From: Pseudonocardia oroxyli
GTDB taxonomy: Bacteria > Actinomycetota > Actinomycetes > Mycobacteriales > Pseudonocardiaceae
Direction of reading: 5' to 3'
DNA: 64,000 nt
Assembly (NCBI RefSeq): GCF_900102195.1
Contig: NZ_FNBE01000009.1
Span: 124,001-188,000, forward strand
In this document: piece by piece, positions 16,007 through 25,241 of the stretch
Layout of the letters: each line of letters starts with the position of its first letter
Position numbering within the stretch: position 1 is the stretch's first letter
Notes under the pieces: model-generated
Database searches by the model: none
What the model was told of the DNA's origin: nothing
What the model saw: only the letters and a program-made list of their open reading frames with translations
Made by a program: the position numbers and the translations under genes

Positions 16007-16659
16007 CAGGCCTGCCCGGCCCGCGCGACGACGTGGTCGACGAAGCCGTACTCCAGGGCCTCCTGGGCGGTGAACCAGCGGTCCCGGTCGAAGTCCGCCA
16101 GGATCTGCTCCTGGGTCTGCCCGGTGTGCGCGGCGATCAGGCCCGCCATCTCCTCCTTGTTGCGCCGCAGCAGCTCGGCCCGGATCCGGATGTCGGTCTC
16201 CTTGCCGCCGACGCCCGCGCTCGGCTGGTGCATCAACACCTGGGTGTGCGGCAGCACGTACCGCTTGCCCGGGGTGCCCGCGGACAACAGGACCTGACCC
16301 ATCGAGGCGGCGAGCCCCATGCCGTAGGTCGCGACGTCGCACGGGATGAACCGCATGGTGTCGAGGACGGCGAGCCCGTCGTGCACCGACCCGCCGGGCG
16401 AGTTGATGTACAGCGAGATGTCCGCCTCGGGGTCCTCCGCGGCGAGCAGCAGCATCTGGCCGGCGATCCGGTTCGCGATGTCGGCGTCGACCTCCTGGCC
16501 CAGGACCACGATCCGGTGGGTCAGCAGCCGCTCGAAGACCGAGTCGCCGAGCCCGGGCACCGAGGCGGTCGCGCTCATCCGCGTGGGCGGCAGGGCCTGG
16601 TCCAGCGGGGTGGCCGGCATCCGGAACGGCGGGTTCGGCTTCGGGGTCGGAACGGGCAC
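16006..16659 (-). CDS. clpP: ATP-dependent Clp protease proteolytic subunit, first of pair
   Basis: A 217-residue ClpP. Catalytic Ser is residue 119 ([14 protein letters not shown]) and His is residue 144 (VLMHQPSAG), with [16 protein letters not shown] carrying the acid. The N-terminal ~35 residues are Pro-rich, as in propeptides removed on maturation. I chose GTG at 16659 because GGAGGA precedes it by five bases; the ORF to 16740 would begin inside the hairpin at 16688-16744. Coupled to the second clpP. The divergent sequence relative to its partner suggests a mixed ClpP barrel. Confidence 0.92.
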   Translation of the reverse strand: MPVPTPKPNPPFRMPATPLDQALPPTRMSATASVPGLGDSVFERLLTHRIVVLGQEVDADIANRIAGQMLLLAAEDPEADISLYINSPGGSVHDGLAVLDTMRFIPCDVATYGMGLAASMGQVLLSAGTPGKRYVLPHTQVLMHQPSAGVGGKETDIRIRAELLRRNKEEMAGLIAAHTGQTQEQILADFDRDRWFTAQEALEYGFVDHVVARAGQA

Positions 16660-16687
16660 GGTGTCCTCCTGGCGCTCGACGCTCCGC

Positions 16688-16744
16688 CGAGATGAACCTG
16701 AAGGCGATTCCGCAGGCGGTCGCATCGCCCTGAGGTTCATCTCG
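16688..16744. promoter_or_regulatory. Long imperfect hairpin upstream of the clpP pair
   Basis: CGAGATGAACCT at 16688-16699 pairs perfectly with the complement ending at 16744. A three-base internal loop and a further GGCGAT/ATCGCC stem follow. It lies 29-85 bases before the clpP GTG. It does not resemble the family of 40-base palindromes. It could be a 5'-leader structure or a double operator. Confidence 0.7.
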
Positions 16745-16793
16745 ACCTGGTGTGGTCGACGCTAGGACCGGTCGGCCGCCGGACGGCCCGGCT

Positions 16794-16828
16794 TTCACCC
16801 GGGGCGGACGGCGTTCGCCCCGGGTGAA
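16794..16828. terminator. Hairpin terminator downstream of MerR gene
   Basis: A perfect 13-base stem TTCACCCGGGGCG (16794-16806) pairs with 16816-16828 across a nine-base loop. It starts 41 bases past the MerR stop on the minus strand. There is no U-tract, which is common in high-GC actinobacteria. Confidence 0.7.
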
Positions 16829-16868
16829 CCGGCCCGGCGGCGAGCAGGAGCGGGGCGGTGCCCGCGGA

Positions 16869-17513
16869 TCAGAGCGTCTCCCGGGGTGGGAATCGGCGGG
16901 CCGAGACGGTCTCCTGCGCGATCCGGCGCAGGGCGGCGATCAGGCGGTCGCCCAGCACGGTGCCGACCAGCGCGGTCTCCACGCGCTCCTCGACGTCCGA
17001 CAGGGCGGAGACGGTGTCGAGGTCGGCCTCGGCGATCGCGGCGACGGCCTCGACGTAGGGCTCCAGCACGGAGTCCAGGCGGGTGCCGGTGACCCGCGAC
17101 ATGGTGGCGACGACGTCGATCACGGCCTGGCGGGCGGGCGCGCCGGGGCGGTTCGACCAGCCGTGCTTCGCGAGCAGCTCGTCCACCCGCGCCTCCGCGG
17201 CGCGTTGCGCGTCGTCGTCCGGGGCCGGTGTCGACGCCGGGTCGCCGGCCTCGATCGTCATGCCCAGGGTGTCGTGCAGCGGGACCGCGGGATCGTCGAC
17301 GGCGGCGAGCGTGGCCCGCACCGCGGCGATCGACAGCCCGCCGACCTCCACGAGCGACCGCACCAGGGCCAGCCTGCGCACGTGCCGGTCGCCGTAGTCC
17401 GCCTGGTTCGGCGACGTGGTGACCTCGCCGCGGGGCAGCAGACCTTCGCGGACGTAGTACTTGATCGTCGCGACCGGGACCCCAGTGGTGCGGCTGAGCT
17501 CGGCCATGCGCAT
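16869..17513 (-). CDS. MerR family regulator (first)
   Basis: A 214-residue regulator with a MerR winged helix in residues 1-70 ([27 protein letters not shown]). The C-terminal effector domain is alpha-helical and has no cysteine cluster, so a metal-sensing role is unlikely. It lies 14 bases after a second MerR gene on the same strand and is probably cotranscribed. The clpP pair lies further downstream behind a terminator. The effector and targets are unknown. Confidence 0.88.
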   Translation of the reverse strand: MRMAELSRTTGVPVATIKYYVREGLLPRGEVTTSPNQADYGDRHVRRLALVRSLVEVGGLSIAAVRATLAAVDDPAVPLHDTLGMTIEAGDPASTPAPDDDAQRAAEARVDELLAKHGWSNRPGAPARQAVIDVVATMSRVTGTRLDSVLEPYVEAVAAIAEADLDTVSALSDVEERVETALVGTVLGDRLIAALRRIAQETVSARRFPPRETL

Positions 17514-17527
17514 GGCCGATACTGTAA

Positions 17528-18262
17528 CTATCGGATAGCTTCGCTGTTCACTCGTGTCGCACGCTCCCGGATGGACCGGTTCACCGCCCGGCCGAACGCG
17601 GTCACCACCCCCTGCACCGTGATCGGCTTGAGCCGGGACAGGGCGGCGGCGAGCCTGCTGCGCTGGTCGGCGGGCCGCCCGGCGTCCCGGTAGGGCTGCA
17701 GGACCTGCTCCTGGAACAGGGCCATCAGGTCGTCCGCCAGGGCCGAGGTGTGCCGGTCGATGATCTCTCGGGAGCGGGCCCAGAACTCGACGGGCAGGTC
17801 CACGTCCAGGGGGTCCATGACCGCGGCCAGGGCGACCTGGCCCTGCACGCGGAACCGGTCGCCGTCCAGCCGCTCGACCACGCCGTAGGCGATCAGCCGC
17901 TCCACCGCCTGCTCGTCGAGCGGACGGCCCGCGCGCTCCTCCAAGCCGGCGCGGTCGACCTCGTCGAGCTGCTCGGGCGCCCAGGGGGTCAACAGGGCGA
18001 GCTGCAGGGCCAGCTCCTCGGGGCCCGCGGTCGGGGGCAGGCGCTCGAGGTGGCGCTCGATCGCCGTCAGGGTGAACCCGAGCGCGCTGAGCTCGGCGAC
18101 CAGCATCAGCCGGGCGACGTGGTCGGGGCCGTACAGGCCGGTGCGACCGCGCAGCCGCGGCGGAGGGAGCAGCCCGCGACCCGCGTAGTACCGGATGGTC
18201 CGGACGGAGGTGTCGGTCCGGAGGGCGAGCTGGTCGACCGTCAGCAGTTCGGGTTCGGCCAT
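17528..18262 (-). CDS. MerR family regulator (second), divergent from fadA-type thiolase
   Basis: A 244-residue MerR protein with DNA-binding domain [39 protein letters not shown] in residues 6-45. A long helical C-terminal region follows and carries no Cys motif. It is divergent from the thiolase-fadB operon, and the gap holds a 19-base dyad (18294-18312) typical in size of MerR operators. By position it is the likely regulator of that beta-oxidation operon. Similar MerR proteins beside fad genes occur in actinobacteria; the ligand may be an acyl-CoA (inference). Confidence 0.88.
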   Translation of the reverse strand: MAEPELLTVDQLALRTDTSVRTIRYYAGRGLLPPPRLRGRTGLYGPDHVARLMLVAELSALGFTLTAIERHLERLPPTAGPEELALQLALLTPWAPEQLDEVDRAGLEERAGRPLDEQAVERLIAYGVVERLDGDRFRVQGQVALAAVMDPLDVDLPVEFWARSREIIDRHTSALADDLMALFQEQVLQPYRDAGRPADQRSRLAAALSRLKPITVQGVVTAFGRAVNRSIRERATRVNSEAIR

Positions 18263-18293
18263 GTGATCCAGGCTAGCCGACGGCTTGCGCTAT

Positions 18294-18312
18294 GTGACAG
18301 TCCTGCTGTAAC
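18294..18312. promoter_or_regulatory. MerR-type operator before the beta-oxidation operon
   Basis: GTGACAG-TCCTG-CTGTAAC is an inverted repeat with seven-base arms and one mismatched position in each arm arrangement (GTNACAG/CTGTNAC). It is centred between the MerR gene (start 18262) and the thiolase gene (start 18356). MerR activators normally bind 19-20 base dyads set between the promoter hexamers. Confidence 0.6.
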
Positions 18313-18355
18313 AAAGGTGGTGACGATGACTGTCCCCACCCACGAGAGGGTTCGC

Positions 18356-19576
18356 ATGAGCGAGATCCCCGAGGCGTACATCTACGACGCGATCCGCACA
18401 CCACGTGGCCGGGGCAAGGCGTCCGGCTCGCTGCACGAGGTCAAGCCGATCTCGCTCGTGGTCGGGCTGATCGACGAGCTGCGTGCCCGCTTCCCCGAGC
18501 TGGACCCGAACACCATCGACGACCTGGTGCTGGGCGTCGTCTCGCCCATCGGTGACCAGGGCGGCGACATCGCCAAGACCGCCGCGATCGCCGCCGGGCT
18601 GCCGGACACGGTGGCGGGGGTGCAGCTCAACCGCTTCTGCGCCTCGGGCCTGGAGGCCGTGAACACCGCGGCGCTGAAGGTGCGTTCCGGCATGGAGGAG
18701 CTGGTCCTGGCCGGCGGCGTCGAGGCCATGAGTCGAGTTCCCATGGGGTCGGACGGCGGCGCGTGGGCGATGGACCCCGACACCGCCTACACCACGGGCT
18801 TCGTGCCGCAGGGCATCGGCGCCGACCTGATCGCCACGATCGAGGGGTTCTCCCGCGAGGACGTCGACACCTTCGCGGTCGAGTCGCAGACCCGCGCGGC
18901 CAAGGCGTGGGCGAACGGCTACTTCGCCAAGTCCGTGGTCCCGGTCAAGGACCGCAACGGCCTGACCGTGCTGGACCGAGACGAGCACGTGCGTGCGGGC
19001 GCCACGCTGGAGAGCCTGGCGGGCCTGAAGCCGTCGTTCGAGATGATGGGGCAGGACGGCGGGTTCGACGCCGTCGCGCTGCAGCGCTACCACTGGGTCG
19101 AGAAGATCGACCACGTACACCACGCGGGCAACAGCTCCGGCATCGTGGACGGCGCCGCACTCACCCTGATCGGCACCGAGGCGGCGGGCAAGGCGAACGG
19201 GCTCACCCCGCGCGCTCGCATCGTCTCCACCGCGCTGTCCGGCGCGGACCCGACGATCATGCTCACCGGTCCCGCGCCCGCCAGCCGCAAGGCGCTGGCC
19301 AAGGCCGGGCTCACGGTCGACGACATCGATCTCTTCGAGATCAACGAGGCGTTCGCCGCGGTGGCCCTGCGCTACATGCGCGACATGGGGATCTCGGCCG
19401 AGAAGACGAACGTCAACGGCGGTGCCATCGCCATGGGCCACCCGCTCGGCGCCACCGGCGCCATGATCGTCGGCACGCTGGTGGACGAGCTGGAGCGCCG
19501 CGACCTGCGGCGCGGGCTCGCCACGCTGTGCGTCGGTGGCGGCATGGGCATCGCGACCATCATCGAGCGGGTCTGA
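18356..19576 (+). CDS. fadA: Acetyl-CoA C-acyltransferase (FadA-type thiolase)
   Basis: A 406-residue thiolase performing the last step of fatty-acid beta-oxidation. The nucleophile Cys95 is in [15 protein letters not shown], the catalytic His is in [15 protein letters not shown], and the second Cys is in [11 protein letters not shown]. The start at ATG 18356 has GAGAGGG five bases upstream; an in-frame ATG at 18326 would add ten residues. It is followed ten bases later by the multifunctional fadB-type gene, so the pair would form a trifunctional-like complex. Confidence 0.93.
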   Translation: MSEIPEAYIYDAIRTPRGRGKASGSLHEVKPISLVVGLIDELRARFPELDPNTIDDLVLGVVSPIGDQGGDIAKTAAIAAGLPDTVAGVQLNRFCASGLEAVNTAALKVRSGMEELVLAGGVEAMSRVPMGSDGGAWAMDPDTAYTTGFVPQGIGADLIATIEGFSREDVDTFAVESQTRAAKAWANGYFAKSVVPVKDRNGLTVLDRDEHVRAGATLESLAGLKPSFEMMGQDGGFDAVALQRYHWVEKIDHVHHAGNSSGIVDGAALTLIGTEAAGKANGLTPRARIVSTALSGADPTIMLTGPAPASRKALAKAGLTVDDIDLFEINEAFAAVALRYMRDMGISAEKTNVNGGAIAMGHPLGATGAMIVGTLVDELERRDLRRGLATLCVGGGMGIATIIERV

Positions 19577-19586
19577 GGGGAAATCT

Positions 19587-21722
19587 GTGTCTGACAAGGC
19601 AGTCCGCTGGGCGAAGGACTCCGACGGCGTCGCGATCGTCACGCTCGACGATCCGAACGCGAGCGCCAACACCATGAACGACGCCTACAAGCAGGCCATG
19701 GGTGAGGTGATCACCGAGCTGGAGGCGGCGCGGGACGAGCTGAGCGGCGTGGTGATCACGTCCGCCAAGAAGACCTTCTTCGCCGGCGGCAACCTCGACG
19801 ACCTGTCCTCCGCGGGCCCGGACGACGGCCCGGCGGTGTTCGAGAACGTCACCGAGGTCAAGGCGCAGCTGCGCAGGCTGGAGAAGTTCGGCAAGCCCGT
19901 CGTCGCGGCGATGAACGGCACCGCGCTCGGCGGCGGCCTGGAGATCGGGCTGGCCTGTCACCACCGCGTCGGGCTGGACGCCCGCGGGGTCGTGTACGGG
20001 CTGCCGGAGGTCACCCTCGGGCTCCTCCCGGGCGGTGGCGGCGTCACCCGCATCACCCGGATGCTCGGCATCGCGAACGGCTTCATGAACGTCCTCGCGC
20101 AGGGTCAGCGGCACAAGCCGCAGAAGGCACTGGAGCTGGGGATCATCGACGAGCTCGCCACCTCCACGGAGGAGACGATCACGCTCGCGAAGGCCTGGAT
20201 CGCGGCGAACCCGGAGGCGGCCCAGCCGTGGGACAAGCCCGGCTACAAGATCCCGGGCGGCGCGCCGTCGAACCCGAAGCTGGCCGCGATCCTCCCGGCC
20301 TTCCCGGCGAACCTGCGCAAGCAGCTCAAGGGTGCGCCGATGCCGGCGCCACGCAACATCCTCGCCGCGGCCGTCGAGGGCGCGCAGGTGGACTTCGACA
20401 CCGCCCTGCGCATCGAGGGCCGCTACTTCGTCGACCTCGTCGTCGGCCAGGTCAGCAAGAACATGACCAAGGCCTTCTTCTTCGACCTGCAGGCGATCAA
20501 CGGCGGCAAGTCCCGCCCGGACGGGTACGACAAGTACACGCCGCGCAAGGCCGCCGTGCTCGGCGCCGGGATGATGGGCGCGGGCATCGCCTACGTCTGC
20601 GCGCAGGCCGGTTGGGAGGTCGTGCTCAAGGACGTCTCGCTCGAGGCGGCCGAGAAGGGCAAGGCGTACTCCGAGGGCCTGGTGGCCAAGGGCGTCAAGC
20701 GTGGGAAGGTGACGCTGGAGAAGGGCGAGGCCCTGCTCGAGAAGATCACCCCGACCGCCGACTACAACGACCTCGCCGGCTGCGACATCGTCATCGAGGC
20801 CGTGTTCGAGTCGGTGGAGCTCAAGCAGGAGGTCTTCCGCGAGGCCATGAAGGTGATCGAGCCGGACGCGCTCCTGTGCTCGAACACCTCCACGCTGCCG
20901 ATCACGGAGCTCGCGGCGGGCATCGAGCGGCCCGGTGACTTCATCGGCCTGCACTTCTTCTCGCCCGTCGACAAGATGCCGCTGGTCGAGATCATCAAGG
21001 GCGAGCGGACGTCGGACGCCACGCTGGCCAAGGCCTTCGACGTGACCCTGGGCATCCGCAAGACGCCGATCGTGGTCAACGACTCGCGTGGCTTCTTCAC
21101 CTCGCGGGTCATCGGGACGTTCATCAACGAGGGCGTCTCGATGCTGGCCGAGGGCATCGACCCGCAGACGATCGAGCAGGCGTCCTCGCAGGCGGGCTAC
21201 CCCGCGCCGGTGCTGCAGCTGATGGACGAGCTGACGCTCACCCTGCCGCAGAAGATCCGCAAGGAGTCCCAGGCCGCCGCCGGGGACGCCTGGGTGGCCC
21301 ACCCGGCGGACGCGATCGTCGACACGCTGGTCGACCTCGGCCGCACCGGGAAGTCCGGCGGCGCCGGGTTCTACGAGTACGTCGACGGCAAGCGCGTCGG
21401 GCTGTGGAAGGACCTGCGCTCGACGTTCCACGCCACCAACCACGACGTGGACCTGCACGAGCTCTCCGAGCGGATGCTGTTCATCGAGGCCATCGAGACG
21501 CAGCGCTGCTTCGACGAGGGCGTGCTGGAGACCGTGCCGGACGCGAACATCGGCTCGATCTTCGGCATCGGCTACCCGGCCTGGACCGGCGGCGTCGTGC
21601 AGTACGTCGAGGGCTACCCCGGTGGCGTCGCGGGCTTCGTGAAGCGCGCGGACGAGTTCCGCGACAAGTACGGCCCCCGCTTCGACGTGCCGAAGTCCCT
21701 CCGCGAGCGCGCCACCGCCTGA
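19587..21722 (+). CDS. fadB: Multifunctional 3-hydroxyacyl-CoA dehydrogenase/enoyl-CoA hydratase
   Basis: A 711-residue two-domain enzyme. The crotonase domain occupies roughly residues 1-300 ([33 protein letters not shown]). The NAD-binding hydroxyacyl-CoA dehydrogenase domain starts near 320 ([20 protein letters not shown]), with catalytic [17 protein letters not shown], and is followed by two C-terminal helical domains. It hydrates enoyl-CoA and oxidises the product. GTG 19587 has GGGG six bases upstream. It is operonic with the thiolase. A class A palindrome begins seven bases after the stop. Confidence 0.93.
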   Translation: MSDKAVRWAKDSDGVAIVTLDDPNASANTMNDAYKQAMGEVITELEAARDELSGVVITSAKKTFFAGGNLDDLSSAGPDDGPAVFENVTEVKAQLRRLEKFGKPVVAAMNGTALGGGLEIGLACHHRVGLDARGVVYGLPEVTLGLLPGGGGVTRITRMLGIANGFMNVLAQGQRHKPQKALELGIIDELATSTEETITLAKAWIAANPEAAQPWDKPGYKIPGGAPSNPKLAAILPAFPANLRKQLKGAPMPAPRNILAAAVEGAQVDFDTALRIEGRYFVDLVVGQVSKNMTKAFFFDLQAINGGKSRPDGYDKYTPRKAAVLGAGMMGAGIAYVCAQAGWEVVLKDVSLEAAEKGKAYSEGLVAKGVKRGKVTLEKGEALLEKITPTADYNDLAGCDIVIEAVFESVELKQEVFREAMKVIEPDALLCSNTSTLPITELAAGIERPGDFIGLHFFSPVDKMPLVEIIKGERTSDATLAKAFDVTLGIRKTPIVVNDSRGFFTSRVIGTFINEGVSMLAEGIDPQTIEQASSQAGYPAPVLQLMDELTLTLPQKIRKESQAAAGDAWVAHPADAIVDTLVDLGRTGKSGGAGFYEYVDGKRVGLWKDLRSTFHATNHDVDLHELSERMLFIEAIETQRCFDEGVLETVPDANIGSIFGIGYPAWTGGVVQYVEGYPGGVAGFVKRADEFRDKYGPRFDVPKSLRERATA

Positions 21723-21728
21723 TCCCCC

Positions 21729-21768
21729 GTGAGTGGCGATAGTCGCTATGGCGACTATCGCCACTCAC
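21729..21768. repeat. Palindromic element copy 6, class A, perfect
   Basis: Arms GTGAGTGGCGATAGTCGC and its exact complement flank TATG. It starts seven bases after the fadB stop and ends 58 bases before dedA, on the same strand. Probable terminator of the beta-oxidation operon. No second hairpin is present. Confidence 0.92.
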
Positions 21769-21786
21769 GGGTCGGTCGCGTCGTCT

Positions 21787-21805
21787 CCTCAGGAAGCTTT
21801 CAGGC
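21787..21805 (+). promoter_or_regulatory. MprA-box-like direct repeat upstream of dedA
   Basis: CCTCAGGA-AGC-TTTCAGGC consists of two eight-base repeats with YTCAGG cores, spaced three bases apart (11-base period). It lies 22-40 bases before the dedA start. The arrangement matches the two-submotif MprA box of M. tuberculosis and a perfect version found here at 45676. No experimental support. Confidence 0.4.
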
Positions 21806-21826
21806 GAATCGGGCAAACTGCAGCCC

Positions 21827-22450
21827 GTGGCCGACTGGATTTTCTCGATCGTCGACCGTCTCGGAGCCGCCGGGGTGGGGTTCCTGATCTTCCTCGAGAA
21901 CGTGATCCCGCCGATCCCGTCCGAGCTGATCCTGCCGCTGGCGGGCTTCCGCGCCCGCACCGGCGCCGTCGACGCCTTCTGGGTGTGGCCCGCCGCCACC
22001 GCGGGGTCGGTGCTCGGCGCCCTGGTGCTCTACGGCGTCGGCGCCTGGTTGGGCTACGAGCGCCTGCACCACCTGGCGGGCAAGAAGTGGTTCGTCCTGT
22101 CGAGCCAGAAGGACCTGGAGAAGGGCTACGCCCTCTTCGAGCGGCACGGCGGCAAGATCGTCCTGCTGGCCCGGTGCGTCCCGCTGATCCGCAGCCTGGT
22201 GTCGATCCCGGCAGGCCTGGCGCGGATGCCGCTGTGGCGGTTCACCCTGCTCACCACCCTCGGCAGCGCCGTGTGGAACGGCCTGTTCATCGGCCTCGGG
22301 TGGGTCCTGGGCGAGAACTGGGACCAGGTCGAGGGATACGTCGACCCCGTCTCGAAGGTGATGCTCGTCGTCGGCGTGCTGGTCGTGGTCTGGCTCGTCC
22401 TGCGCCGGCTCCGCGCGCGCAACGCCTACCAGGGCCAACACCGGCGGTGA
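21827..22450 (+). CDS. DedA/VTT family membrane protein
   Basis: A 207-residue polytopic membrane protein. DedA hallmarks are LIFLENVIPPIPSELILPLAGF in the re-entrant N-terminal region, ARCVPLIRSLVSIPAGLARM with the conserved Arg pair, and a C-terminal hydrophobic helix followed by a basic tail. The family acts in lipid carrier recycling (undecaprenyl phosphate or phospholipid flipping) and envelope homeostasis. The GTG at 21827 fits the family start. A possible MprA-box lies just upstream, which would place it under envelope-stress control. Confidence 0.9.
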   Translation: MADWIFSIVDRLGAAGVGFLIFLENVIPPIPSELILPLAGFRARTGAVDAFWVWPAATAGSVLGALVLYGVGAWLGYERLHHLAGKKWFVLSSQKDLEKGYALFERHGGKIVLLARCVPLIRSLVSIPAGLARMPLWRFTLLTTLGSAVWNGLFIGLGWVLGENWDQVEGYVDPVSKVMLVVGVLVVVWLVLRRLRARNAYQGQHRR

Positions 22451-22548
22451 CGCGCGCCCGCCCGCGCGGACACGCGCGTGGGCCGGGTTGCCCTCGTCGC
22501 CGGAGCAGGACACGATTCCTGGTCGGGCCGAGCGAAGGGCGGATGTGA

Positions 22549-23319
22549 GTGACCACCGAGCAGGAGTGGACGGAGGACCGCGACCTCTTCGTGGCCGCAG
22601 GCGGTGCGGACACCGGGCCGCTGGCGGACGAGTTCGTGCGCCTCGGGGAGAGCCTGTCGCGGGTCTCCACGGTGTCCGAGGTGCTGCATCAGGTCGTCCA
22701 CGCCGCGCGGGCCGTCGTGCCGGGGGCGGACCTGGTGAGCGTGACGCTCCGGGACTCCGCGGACCTCTTCCGCACCCCCGTCGAGACCGACGCCCTGGCC
22801 ACCCGGCTCGACGAGCTGCAGTACCGGTTCGACGAGGGGCCCTGCGTGGCGGCGACGCGCAAGGGTGGGCTGGGCGTGGTGCACGAGCCTGCGCTGGCCG
22901 ACGCGCTGCAGTTCCCCCGGTGGGCGCCCGCCGCCCTGGAGCTGGGGGTGGGCGGGGTGCTCGCCGTCGGGCTGTTCCCGCAGGGGGAGACGCCCCGCAT
23001 GGGGGCGCTGAACCTGTACTCGCTGACCCCGGGCGCGCTCGACGCGAAGGACCGGGACCTGACCCTCGTGCTGGCGGCGTACGCGTCGACCGCGCTGGCG
23101 GCGACCCGGTCGTGCGAGGCGGCGGAGCTGGAGGCGGCCCAGCTGCGCGAGGCCCTGCGCAGCCGGGACGTGATCGGCCAGGCCAAGGGCATCCTCATGG
23201 AGCGGCGCGGGATCACCGCGCAGGAGGCGTTCGACATCCTGCGGCGGACCTCCCAGGACCTCAACGTGAAGCTCGCCCAGGTCGCGGAGACCCTCGCGGC
23301 CCGGCGCGGGGAGCTGTGA
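22549..23319 (+). CDS. GAF-ANTAR antitermination regulator
   Basis: A 256-residue cytoplasmic protein with an N-terminal GAF sensor domain (residues 25-170; RFDEGPCVAATRKG and GGVLAVGLFPQGE) and a C-terminal ANTAR RNA-binding domain (residues 185-250). The ANTAR helix reads RDVIGQAKGILMERRGITAQEAFDILRR, the usual consensus. Such proteins bind tandem hairpins in nascent RNA and prevent termination, and they are very abundant in actinobacteria. GTG 22549 is used. The target is unknown. The 98-base gap before it shows no clear structure. Confidence 0.9.
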   Translation: MTTEQEWTEDRDLFVAAGGADTGPLADEFVRLGESLSRVSTVSEVLHQVVHAARAVVPGADLVSVTLRDSADLFRTPVETDALATRLDELQYRFDEGPCVAATRKGGLGVVHEPALADALQFPRWAPAALELGVGGVLAVGLFPQGETPRMGALNLYSLTPGALDAKDRDLTLVLAAYASTALAATRSCEAAELEAAQLREALRSRDVIGQAKGILMERRGITAQEAFDILRRTSQDLNVKLAQVAETLAARRGEL

Positions 23320-23354
23320 GCACGGCCCGCCGGGGCGTCTGACAGCCTGAGGGC

Positions 23355-24143
23355 GTGCTGCGGGCCGAGGGGATCCACAAGCGGTACCGACGGAACCCAC
23401 CCGTGCTCGCGGGCGTGGACCTGGCCTTCGACGGCCCGGTGGTCCTGTCCGGGGCCAACGGCTCGGGCAAGTCGACGCTGCTGCGGATCGTGGCCGGGTG
23501 CACCTCCCCGACCGCCGGACGGGTGCGAGGCCGCCCCCGCGTCGTCGGGTACCTGCCGGACCGGTTCCCCGCCCAGCTCCGCATGCCGGCGGGGGTCTAC
23601 CTGCGTCATCTCGCCGCGATCCGCGGCACGGCGGCCGAACCGGAGCTGCTGGACGCGCTCGGGTTCGCCGGGCCGCGCGAGGAGGCGATGGCGCGGCTGT
23701 CGAAGGGCAACGCACAGAAGGTCGGGCTCGCCCAGGCGCTCGGCGGCGGTCCCGGGCTGGTGGTGCTCGACGAGCCGTGGGCGGGGTTGGACCGTGCGGC
23801 CGCCGACCACCTGCCGGTGCTGCTGGCGCACCTGGACGTGCCCCTGCTGGTCACCGACCACACCGGCCGCGCGGCCCGGATCCCCGGGGCGCGGCACGTA
23901 CGGCTGGTCGACGGCGTGCTGATCCCGGAGCCGGCCGACGCGGACACCGGCCCGCTCGCGGCGCCCGCGGTGGCGGTCGTGCTGCGCGCGGTCGACCCCG
24001 CGGCCCTGCTCGCCGAGCTCGGCCTCCGCGGCCGGGTCGACGCGGACCGGGCGTGTCTCACGCTCCCGCCCGGCGAGGTCGACGCCGTGCTGCTCGCCGC
24101 GCTGCGGCACGGTGGCTCGGTCGTGTCGGTGGGTCCGGCGTGA
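23355..24143 (+). CDS. ABC transporter ATP-binding protein
   Basis: A 262-residue ATPase with Walker A SGANGSGKST, a relaxed signature LSKGNAQKVGLAQAL and Walker B GLVVLDEPWAGLD. The last ~60 residues form an extra domain of unknown function. The signature Gly-Gly-Gln is replaced by KGN, as in some export ATPases. The GTG at 23355 gives the family N-terminus. The next gene overlaps by four bases (GTGA) and encodes a membrane protein, so the two make a small ABC exporter of unknown substrate. Confidence 0.85.
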   Translation: MLRAEGIHKRYRRNPPVLAGVDLAFDGPVVLSGANGSGKSTLLRIVAGCTSPTAGRVRGRPRVVGYLPDRFPAQLRMPAGVYLRHLAAIRGTAAEPELLDALGFAGPREEAMARLSKGNAQKVGLAQALGGGPGLVVLDEPWAGLDRAAADHLPVLLAHLDVPLLVTDHTGRAARIPGARHVRLVDGVLIPEPADADTGPLAAPAVAVVLRAVDPAALLAELGLRGRVDADRACLTLPPGEVDAVLLAALRHGGSVVSVGPA

Positions 24144-24784
24144 CCTCGTTCGCCGTCGCCCGCTACCTGCTCTCCGACGTCTGGCGTGCGCAGCGGGTGC
24201 TCATCCCGATCGTGGCGCAGCTCGCGGTGCTCGCGGTGCTCTTCGGCGGCGATCCCGGCCCGCTGCCCGCACCGTGGGCGGCCTCGTCGCTCGCGCTCTA
24301 CCCGGTGGCGACCTGGCTCGCGGTGGCCGTCGCGAACACCGAGGACCCCGTGCAGCGCAGCGTGACCGTCGCCGCGGCGGGCGGGCCGGGGCCCGTCGTG
24401 CGTGGGACCGTGCTCGTGGCGTTGGCCGGGGTCGTCCTGCTCACCGCGCTGTCCGTCGGTGCGGGGTCGATGGTGGCCCGCGGGGCGAGCGCCGCACACG
24501 TCGTCGAGGGCGTGCTGGCCCACCTCGCCGCCGGGGTGACCGGCACGGCGGTGGGCCTGCTCGTCGCGCGGCCGCTGGTCGCCCGCATCGGGTGGTCGCT
24601 GCTCATCGGGCTGATCGTGGTCCTCTGTACGGCGGTGCAGCCGTGGCTCCCGCCGGTGGGGGCGGCCGTCGCGGCGCTCGCCGACGATCGTGGGCCGAGC
24701 GCCTTCCTCGTGCCGCTCGCGGTGGCGTTCCTGCTGGTCGGAGCCGCCTCCGCGGTGGCGGTCGGCGTCGCGCGCCGCCGCTGA
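24140..24784 (+). CDS. Membrane subunit of small ABC transporter
   Basis: A 214-residue protein with six hydrophobic segments and no recognisable enzymatic motif. The GTG at 24140 overlaps the stop of the ATPase gene by four bases. Translation in this frame shows high GC third positions throughout. It is the permease partner by position. A convincing family name cannot be given. Confidence 0.75.
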   Translation: MTSFAVARYLLSDVWRAQRVLIPIVAQLAVLAVLFGGDPGPLPAPWAASSLALYPVATWLAVAVANTEDPVQRSVTVAAAGGPGPVVRGTVLVALAGVVLLTALSVGAGSMVARGASAAHVVEGVLAHLAAGVTGTAVGLLVARPLVARIGWSLLIGLIVVLCTAVQPWLPPVGAAVAALADDRGPSAFLVPLAVAFLLVGAASAVAVGVARRR

Positions 24785-24825
24785 CCGGTCCCGCCGCTTG
24801 ACATCGTGGGTGCAGTGGCTGCATG

Positions 24826-24843
24826 GTTACCTACATGAGTAAC
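24826..24843. promoter_or_regulatory. Operator dyad before YtrA-type GntR gene
   Basis: GTTAC-N8-GTAAC, an exact five-base inverted repeat, lies 36-53 bases before the GTG of the GntR gene. A TTGACA hexamer lies at 24798-24803. Small YtrA-type regulators usually repress their own ABC operon from such a site. Confidence 0.55.
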
Positions 24844-24878
24844 GAACCAACGGACCCGGACCGGGTGGTGCGGTCGCC

Positions 24879-25241
24879 GTGAGGGACGACGGGAAGCCCC
24901 TCTTCCAGCAGATCGCCGAACAGATCGAGAACTCGATCGTCGACGGCACGCTGCCGGAGGAGGGGCAGGTCCCGTCGACCAACGAGCTGGCCGCGTTCCA
25001 CCGGATCAACCCGGCGACGGCGGCCAAGGGCGTGAGCCGGCTGGTCGCCGACGGGGTGCTCTACAAGCGGAGGGGGATCGGGATGTTCGTCAGCACCGGG
25101 GCGCGGACACAGCTGCTGGAGCGGCGCCGCGAGGAGTTCGCGAGGGGCTACATCGCCCCGCTGCTGGCGGAGGCCCGCAAGCTCGGCATGGACGCCGAGC
25201 AGATCAAGAAGATGATCGACGTCTGGGGGGACGACACATGA
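24879..25241 (+). CDS. GntR family regulator, YtrA subfamily
   Basis: A 120-residue GntR protein. The winged helix is in residues 8-75 (PLFQQIAEQIENSIVDGTL, RRGIGMFV), and only two short helices follow (to KKMIDVWG), the short effector region of the YtrA group. These regulators sit first in ABC transporter operons and autoregulate them. The ATPase gene start overlaps its stop by four bases. The GTG at 24879 gives the normal N-terminus. The dyad at 24826-24843 is the likely site. Confidence 0.9.
   Translation: MRDDGKPLFQQIAEQIENSIVDGTLPEEGQVPSTNELAAFHRINPATAAKGVSRLVADGVLYKRRGIGMFVSTGARTQLLERRREEFARGYIAPLLAEARKLGMDAEQIKKMIDVWGDDT

Noticed and set aside
19560..21764. 734-residue minus-strand frame opposite fadB
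   Set aside because: The plus-strand fadB has complete domains and active sites; the antisense frame is open because of high GC and has no domain.
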